A DNA stretch of 62,112 nt, taken from positions 1-62,112 of the forward strand of contig JACKQL020000193.1 in the NCBI GenBank assembly GCA_018296165.2, in the 5' to 3' direction. This DNA comes from Termitomyces sp. T153. Lineage: Eukaryota > Basidiomycota > Agaricomycetes > Agaricales > Lyophyllaceae. A program made the position numbers and the translations under genes. Each line of letters opens with the position of its first letter. Positions within the stretch are counted from its first letter, which is position 1. Below are positions 56,201-62,112 of the stretch, in pieces. Under the pieces are notes generated by a model, which was not told the origin of the DNA, did not search any database, and was given only the letters and a program-made list of their open reading frames with translations.

Positions 56201-57560
56201 TCCTTCTTGTTCTTGGGCTCTGGCCACTATACCACACCTGCTACCTTCACTGGGTCCATCTCCCCAACTCCATGTGAGATGATCAGGCCAAGATACTCAA
56301 TCTGGGTCTGCTCAAACTCACACTTCTCCAGTTTGAGGTAAAGCTGGTGCTGGTGGAGACATTCCAAGATGAGGTGGGTGATGCAGTGGTATTCTTCCAG
56401 CATTTTGGTGTAGATGAGAATGTCATCAAGGTATACACACACTACACCTTCTGCAATGAGGTCTTGAAAGATGTTGTTCATCATTGTCTGGAAGGTTACC
56501 AGGCTGTTGGTGAGTCCAAAGAACATAATGAGAGGTTCAAATAGTCCCCAGTTGGTCCAAAATGCTGTCTTCCATTCATCTCCCCTCCTGAATATACACA
56601 TTGTTGTAGCCCCACTAGATGTCCAGTTTAATGAAGTATTGCATACCCTGGAGGTTGTTGATGAGCTCAGAGATGAGGGGGAGGGGGTAGCAGTTCTTCA
56701 CAGTCATGGTGTTGAGAACCCAGTAATCCTGAACCAGTCAGAGCAAGCCATCTTTCTTCTTGATAAAGAAGCCCAGAGAAGCCATTGAAGATTTAGAACA
56801 ACCAAAGTCCAGATTCTCTTGCAGAAAGGCATCAAGTTTGTCCTGCTCCCTAGGCACTAATGAGTAGACTTTACAGCTGGTGGGCATGGAGTCAGGCAAT
56901 AGCTCAATGGCATAGTCCCACTACTTGTGCTCTGGGAACAAGTCAAACAAGGCCTTGGAGAACACATCCTCAAATGCATGAAGGTAGGAGGGTATGACAT
57001 TCCAGAACTCCCAGGGTGCAGAATTAGCTGTGAATGCCTGGGCCAGCCACTGGGATGTGGTTTGGCTAGCATGAATCTTCATGATGGAGAGTGGTGGACA
57101 GCAGGCAGTGGTATAGATCTGGTCCCCCAGCTCTACTGCTTCCTCTGGAAGCTCCAATTCATGTACACCACCAAATTCCTCTCCACCTTCCTCCTCTGGG
57201 GCTCTACCACTACTCCAGTTGATCTCATAGAGGGCCTCCCTACAGAGGAATGCCAGGGGCAGGGGATCCAGGAGGTTCAGATCAGCAAAGGGAGAGGCCC
57301 AGCACAACACATGTGGATGGCCACATGCTCTCGAACTCAAGCTTGGTGTTCCTCCTCCTTGGCCTTGATAGTACAGGCAGAGCACCTCTGAGGGCACCTG
57401 CTCATCATTACCTTGCTCTTAGTCCAGTCTACTTTGGAGTTGTGCTCATGGAGCTATGTGAAGCCAAGGATCATGTCCTGTTTGCCCAAGCTGGTGATGG
57501 TGAAGACTGCACACTCTGCATAGTTTTAATAATGGAGGATGAGGTCAACTACAGAACTGA
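56201..57560 (-). pseudogene. G2b reverse transcriptase
   Basis: An open frame at 57397-56921 covers the spacer before RT; the conserved palm lies at 56601-56227 (FFGLTNSLVTFQTMMNN, VYLDDILIYTK with intact YLDD, EYLGLIISHGV). The N-terminal fingers are split by stops at 56640-56880. Confidence 0.75.
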
Positions 57561-59232
57561 TGGCACCTGCTTCATTAGGTATTCTGTCAATGTTGAAGAC
57601 TGGAATGGGCTTTGGAAGTGGCTGCATAGTCAGGCTATGGTGCTTGACAAGCTCCTAGTCCATGAACAGTCTTGTCACTCCACTATTTAGGAGAGTGGTG
57701 ACTCTATGGGTTTGCTGGGTGTCCATGGTCTCTATCTCCACGTCAAGGCACAGGGAGTTGGCAGATGGGCTTGAAGCCATTACATACTGCCAGGACATTT
57801 GGTGTGCCCAGGTGGAGTGGTGCCAGCAGATCCTAGCTGGCATTGGGGGACTTGGCAGAGGCTCCAGAGTTAGTATTTGTATGTCTGGAGGAGAACATTG
57901 AGATTTTTCTGTCTCAGAATGAGGGGCATCAGAAAAGGCAATTTTATTTTCTAGCAACAGATATGAGAACCTGTTAGTACCTAGCAATGGAGGCATACAC
58001 CTCATCCATTGCTCGACTAAAAATTCTCCTCCAGTTCTAGGGGTGATGTGCAAGCACTGATCTCCTTCAGAGTCAACTCCAGCATTGGCTTATCTGGTGA
58101 TGGAGCTCTTGCAGCATCCTTTGCAGCCAGCAGTTGCAGGAGGAGTTCCTCCTGCTCTGCTATGGAGAGGTAGTGCACTTTCAGACCCAAGGGGCAGTGT
58201 TGTGTGAAATGCCTAGGCTTCTTGCATCTCTGACACAGTAACAGCATGGCATGGAGCTATCAGGCTGTGTCCACATCTATGGAGATGCCTGGCAGCAAGG
58301 GGTGCAGTGTGGGAATGGTTGGAGTGGGGGCAGGTGCTGGGCAAGCAAGCATGGAGTATTGGAGGCTGGTGACTAGTGCAGGGCACAGTGTGGAGTGCAT
58401 GCAGCAGAGCTCCCATCAAATCTCCATGAGTTGCCACTGATCCCAGGCTACCTCATACCATGAAGCAATCCTTTCATCATCTGGGCAGCCCTCCATGAGA
58501 TTGTCAATGCATTCCACCAGCACAGAGTGCAGGCCATCCTGGAACATGAGGCATAACTGAAGGCCATCAGAGTAGGCAGCTTGCTCCACCAATGCCCAGA
58601 AGGAGTCAATGTACTCATCCAGGGTTTGCTTCCCTTGCCCATATTGCTCCCAGTCATGTAGCATTAGGGCAGCAGTTTTGGCAGGGTCAAGCAGGAAACT
58701 GCCTGGAAGTCCTTCTTGAAGGTGGCTCAGTCTAGAAAACTGCCCACACCTCTGGAGCAACAGAAGACTTGCAATGTGTAGGTGAAGGCATATCCTGTCT
58801 TCATGTATGACAGTACCCAGGCTATTTTCAATGTATTGGAGTCAAAGGTGTCCCTGCTGAGGTGGATGTAGGTGAAGCAGGACTGGAGGAGACATACCCA
58901 CTGAAGCAAGCACCTTCATACACATCTGGAAGTGCAGGGCATAGAATCTGTGGTTGTAGGGTCACTGGAGCTATGGAGACAGATACAGAAGCAGTCAGGG
59001 TAGGTTTCACAACCAAGGGAGGTGAGTTGGGAAGCAGGCACTCAAGCAGCACCTGGAGTGATTGGGAGATAAGATCTGTGGTTTAATAGAGGGTGGAGAG
59101 TTTGGTTGTATAGTAGGTAAGAGATGATTGCATAAGTTGCACCTGGTTTTCTAAGTGTAGCAGGCAGGTCCAGGCTTTGTCCTGGGGGGCCAGAGCCTCC
59201 ATGGGGGTGTCTAGGTTGGCAGGCTGAGACAT
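57561..59232 (-). pseudogene. G2b gag and protease
   Basis: ATG at 59232 (MSQPANLDTPMEALAPQDKAW). The capsid contains PALPDVYEGACF, LKIAWVLSYMKTG and DEYIDSFWALVEQAAY. The knuckle CQRCKKPRHFTQHC (C-x2-C-x4-H-x4-C, about 58230-58190) is complete. The protease loop reads LLNSGVTRLF (about 57690), Asp changed to Asn. The frame is broken near 58890, 58430 and 58020. Confidence 0.7.
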
Positions 59233-59338
59233 AGAACTCTGCAGTGCTTAATCCTGGTGGGGAAGCAACAGATAGAGGCTCAGAGGTTCCCTACAGCTAT
59301 GAGGGGCTTCCAGACCAGTTTTAGGAGACTTGTTCTGC

Positions 59339-59706
59339 TGTAAGAGTGACCTCTGGGGCAGCAGATCTGAGTTACACAGCTAGCAGAGAGGAATCCAAAG
59401 TATATTAGCAAGTAGACAAAGGTACAAGCAGTAACTAATAACCTAGCAGAGGGGAATCCAAAGAGAACAAGTCTAAGAATTCCTGCTGCTCATTGCAGTG
59501 CATCAGTGGGTAGCAGAAGCATGGGAACAACTGTACAGAAGGCCAGAGCTAGCCCTCACCCTGGGAAGATGATTAGTGAGGTAATATGCAGAGTTCTGTG
59601 GGTCTCCAGAGATCTCTGGGATTCTGAAACAAGCCCCAAAGACATTGAACAAGCTGCAAAGATGCTAGAACAAGTCACAGAGGTTGGAAATGGAAGTCCC
59701 CTGACA
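59339..59706 (-). repeat. G2b 5' LTR (368 bp)
   Basis: In plus coordinates TGTAAGAGTGACC to GTCCCCTGACA; the adjacent GCAGAACAAGTCTCC on the element strand matches G2a. Confidence 0.85.
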
Positions 59707-59711
59707 GCATC

Positions 59712-60665
59712 CTCTGGTACCCCAAAAATGTGGCTGAAGATGTGCATGTGACTGAGAAGTTTGACCCCTGTCTAGTCTTCTCTGGTCATTAGGATGAGAT
59801 TTTGTCTTTGGTTGTAATGTGCCAATGCAACCCTCAAGTGTTGTGACTCCTCTCTTCCTGCAAGGGCATCATTGATGTATGTGACTATGGCTCTTGGGTG
59901 CAATATCTTTTGGTCCATCTCAGCTCCTTGCACTATGATGACTAGTCTGGATTGGTAATGTGATTGCATTGGGTTCTTGGGTGTTGGTGCATGATAGGGT
60001 GATGTTGGTTTGGCTGCTTTGAGCATTGGGCATGTTGTTACGAAAGTGGGTTTGTAGGTGGGCCCAGTCACATGTATGATATTGACTTTGGAGTGCTTTT
60101 CTGCACTGTTGTTTGCTGTCCCGTCTATAGTCTGTCTCCCTTCTACCTTCAGCAAAAGAGTTCTCACTTCCTCGGTCAATTTCCCCAGCGTCTCCACAAT
60201 TCCATCCATGTCATGGGTTCTATCTGCAGAGTCAGCTTTGTATTTCATGGGCTCGATGATTTTTAGCTTGTGCGCGATGGACCACACCAGATTTGTCGTG
60301 TGTTCACTCCAGACTGCGTGATCCGAGAAGCTTGGGAGTACGTCGGTAATCGACTCCAGTAGTCTGGTGACCACTTTCTCATTTGCGAGGATCTCCTATG
60401 GTCGTTCTGCATTTATTTCCATGTCTGTGTCTTCATCCTGTGTTTACTCCGTGCTCAGTAACGCTTGTCTTTTCTTTGCTCTTCCGGATGGAGTTTTGGG
60501 CTTCCTAAGGGTGCTGGATGGGGTTGAATCGTGTCCTCTGAATACGTCCAGCTCCGTTTCCCCCTCCCTATCCCTTGTGCGTTTCCTCCCCGTGTCCTTC
60601 GCTACAAATTGGACTGCTGCCAGGTATTTGGGGTCTAGCGGGTCTTTTTGGACAGTACTTTCCAA
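59712..60665 (-). pseudogene. LINE-like ORF1 (gag-like) remnant
   Basis: A single minus-strand frame from ATG 60665 to the G2b insertion has three nonsense codons (two between 60444 and 60375, one at 59769-59771). The N-terminal part is Lys/Arg-rich (RKRTRDREGETELDVFRG). The middle is helical (IVETLGKLTEEVRTLLLKVE). The C-terminal part has QSRLVIIVQGAEMDQKI, LRVALAHYNQRQNLIL and TRED. The last pattern resembles the ORF1/N-terminal region of Agaricomycete non-LTR retrotransposons, an identification from memory of the family pattern. It precedes the insertion sites of G2b and E3. Confidence 0.45.
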
Positions 60666-61329
60666 TTATATACGCTCATTTTGACTGCTGTGTTTCCAAA
60701 CTACCACTCAACACCGTGGGAAATTTCCTTGTGGTGGTGGTTTCGGAATAAGGAGCGTTTTTCGCAATCAGTTGAGATTGGATGAGTTGAGATTGGATGT
60801 GTATGAATGTCGTCTACCCTTATCTGGATTCGAAAACCATCACTTTGACCTTGCAGCACAGTTTGAGATCTCACGATACACGCAGATCTTGGCGGATTGC
60901 ATGGTGTGATAGAATCCAACAATCGGCAGAGAGAAGCAGAAAGATCAAGATGGAATGGGAAAAAAATGTGGACAAAAAATGTGGACAAAAAATGTGGAGG
61001 CCAGTGATTACGTCCCCCAGACTGATGAATGGGAGCAGTAGTCCTAAACTTCACGTTGACTTTAAATAGTACGAGTATTGAAATCTGAGCAATTTCATGC
61101 AAAATAGCTGCAAATTGCCTGTGTCCAAATTTGCTGTGATTTAGGCCAGCAAAGTAAGGGCCTGAGAGTGACCGAAGCAAATTTGCTTGGCGAATTAGAA
61201 CTCAGGCCTATTTCCCGCCACACTACTGCTGTTTCACAAATGGTTGGAATACAATGACATATCTACACGAAATCGAGAGAGAAATTCGTTCCCTTAACAA
61301 TGACGAATAGGCAAGGTGAACAGAGCGTA
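60666..61329. other. Intergenic region with short tandem repeats
   Basis: No convincing gene. Two small tandem repeats: GTTGAGATTGGATG twice at 60771-60800 and AAAAAATGTGGAC about three times at 60961-60998. CpG is common, unlike the preceding 25 kb. This is the 3' flank of the host gene. Confidence 0.45.
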
Positions 61330-62112
61330 TCATGAAAAAAATGATCGGATTGTATAGAGACATTGTGTTTTGTTCGATATCTGAAAACCTTTTAGTTGTA
61401 ACGACAACCACTTGGAAAGAAACTCTGACCAATCTTCAGCGATTCGTTCCTCTAATCTCTGCATCTCTTCTTTCATGGCAGCAAGACGACATCGTAGTTC
61501 GGCTTTTACTTCCTCCGGCCGCCGGGGAGCCGGGGCAATCCCCAAAAAGGAAGCAGTTGTTGACAGCGTCTGCAAACTATCATTCCGATTGAGAATCTGG
61601 AGCAGATCGAGGTCTCCAAAGGGACCTGCAAGCTGTTCAAACGAAGGAAAATTCCAATCAATGTTGGAATTGGAATTAGTCATCGTTGGTTCTGATATGT
61701 TAGCGGTAGAATGGGGGTCGTTATAGGATGAAACGGCTGGTAGGTTGGTGAGAAAAGGAAACTCGGCAAGAGGCGGATGCGATGCGGGCAAGCCGTCTGG
61801 TACCTCATAACGAAACTCTGGAGAAGATGTTAACTTTATACTGAATCAGATGCTACGTTGGCCTACCTTGGTGGCCAAAAGGGGGCTGTTCATAATCATC
61901 GAACAGCTCGTTGTAGTCGAAAGAATTAGTGGGTATGTCCAAGCCATTAGATAATCCATCATCGATCAATACAGACGGAACGACATCAACAGATTGCGAC
62001 GCAGCTGGAGAATAATTGAGCCTCAGAGAAACAAAAGCATATCCATGACTTACGGAATGTTCCAGCGAGCGGTTCACTTGATGTTGATGGTATAGCTAAT
62101 TCTGGATTAGAA
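61330..62112 (-). CDS. Host gene, C-terminal part with two introns; function unknown
   Basis: Three exons on the minus strand, continuing past the window edge: 62112-62054, 62004-61867 and 61817-61330 (stop 61330-61332). Both introns are 49 bp, with GTAAGT/GTAGGC donors and CTCCAG acceptors. The reading frame stays open through both junctions. The protein is acidic and Ser/Asn/Pro-rich (SFDYNELFDDYEQPPF), then has NWNFPSFEQL-like and DLDLLQIL segments. Near the end is a short coiled coil (PEEVKAELRCRLAAMKEEMQ, continuing RLEERIAED). No catalytic motif or known domain is seen; a regulatory or scaffold role is only a guess. The translation of the last ~25 residues could change if another intron exists. 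Confidence 0.7.
61818..61866 (-). other. Intron 2 of host gene (49 bp)
   Basis: GTAGGCCAACG donor and CTTCTCCAG acceptor, phase 1 (splits a Glu codon). Confidence 0.75.
62005..62053 (-). other. Intron 1 (visible) of host gene (49 bp)
   Basis: GTAAGTCATGG donor and TTCTCCAG acceptor, phase 1 (splits a Pro codon). Confidence 0.75.

Larger units (their letters stand above)
53598..59706 (-). mobile_element. G2b: full-length Gypsy-2 chromodomain retrotransposon (6109 bp)
   Basis: LTRs 53598-53965 and 59339-59706 are both 368 bp, with flanks GTATC (53593-53597) and GCATC (59707-59711), a 5-bp TSD with one transition. The purine tract AGAGGGGGGGTGA is next to the 3' LTR. Counting by hand I find about 44 LTR differences, of which about 39 are transitions. 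gag-pol order is gag, protease, RT, RNase H, integrase, chromodomain. No antisense gene is present: the pol stop (53977-53979) lies at the purine tract. Confidence 0.85.

Noticed and set aside
60701..61180. 159-residue minus-strand frame between LINE remnant and host gene
   Set aside because: No motif, no splice support, and it crosses short tandem repeats.
1..62112. CRISPR arrays, rRNA, tRNA genes, bacterial operons or riboswitches
   Set aside because: No regularly spaced repeats, no cloverleaf or rRNA sequence recognised; the content is eukaryotic transposons and an intron-bearing gene.

Overview
The window looks like a transposon-rich island from a filamentous basidiomycete, most likely an Agaricomycete. 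The evidence is short introns of 49-50 nt, two families of chromodomain Ty3/Gypsy retrotransposons, a Ty1/Copia element, a Helitron and a LINE-like remnant. The only sequence that looks like an ordinary host gene is the 3' end of an intron-containing minus-strand gene at 61330-62112. Almost every transposon reading frame is broken. I assigned features by reading translated motifs, repeat ends and target-site duplications (TSDs) by eye; no database was used.

Layout. 368-1287 is a decayed gag-like gene. 1852-3035 (RA) and 33640-35026 (RB) are two diverged copies of one repeat that share an intron. Between them is a nest of elements. E0 is a minus-strand Gypsy-1 element, truncated in gag (33622 down to 26914, plus 3064-4031 of its 3' LTR). 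E1 is a plus-strand, internally decayed Gypsy-1 element (4032-26908) inserted in E0's 3' LTR with TSD AGTTT. E2 is a plus-strand, structurally complete Gypsy-1 element (8741-22639) inserted in E1. Three solo LTR-like S elements (6736-7884, 9345-10291, 18231-19348), each with a 4-bp TSD, and one minus-strand solo Gypsy-1 LTR (16223-17170, TSD CACAA) are inserted in E1 and E2.

From 35027 a Gypsy-2 element (G2a) runs to 39018 and stops at a Copia element (39019-43926). On the Copia's other side is a different element, E3 (Gypsy-1, 43927-53571), so the junction is chimeric. E3 is interrupted by a Helitron (about 45690-51357) that lacks most of its helicase. A second Gypsy-2 copy (G2b, 53598-59706) lies in a LINE-like ORF remnant (53572-53597 and 59712-60665). 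Beyond 60.7 kb the sequence changes to CpG-containing host-like DNA.

The most interesting observation is an extra gene in Gypsy-1, on the strand opposite to gag-pol, between the pol stop codon and the 3' LTR. It is recognisable in all four copies (E0, E1, E2, E3). It starts 32-34 bp from the LTR and has a phase-0 intron of 49-50 nt. In three copies the second exon opens with six cysteines spaced C-x2-C-x6-C-x15(17)-C-x2-C-x6-C. A coiled coil and a conserved C-terminal block follow. The conserved frame, intron and cysteines argue that this is a real gene, possibly encoding a zinc-cluster regulator or structural protein carried by the retrotransposon.
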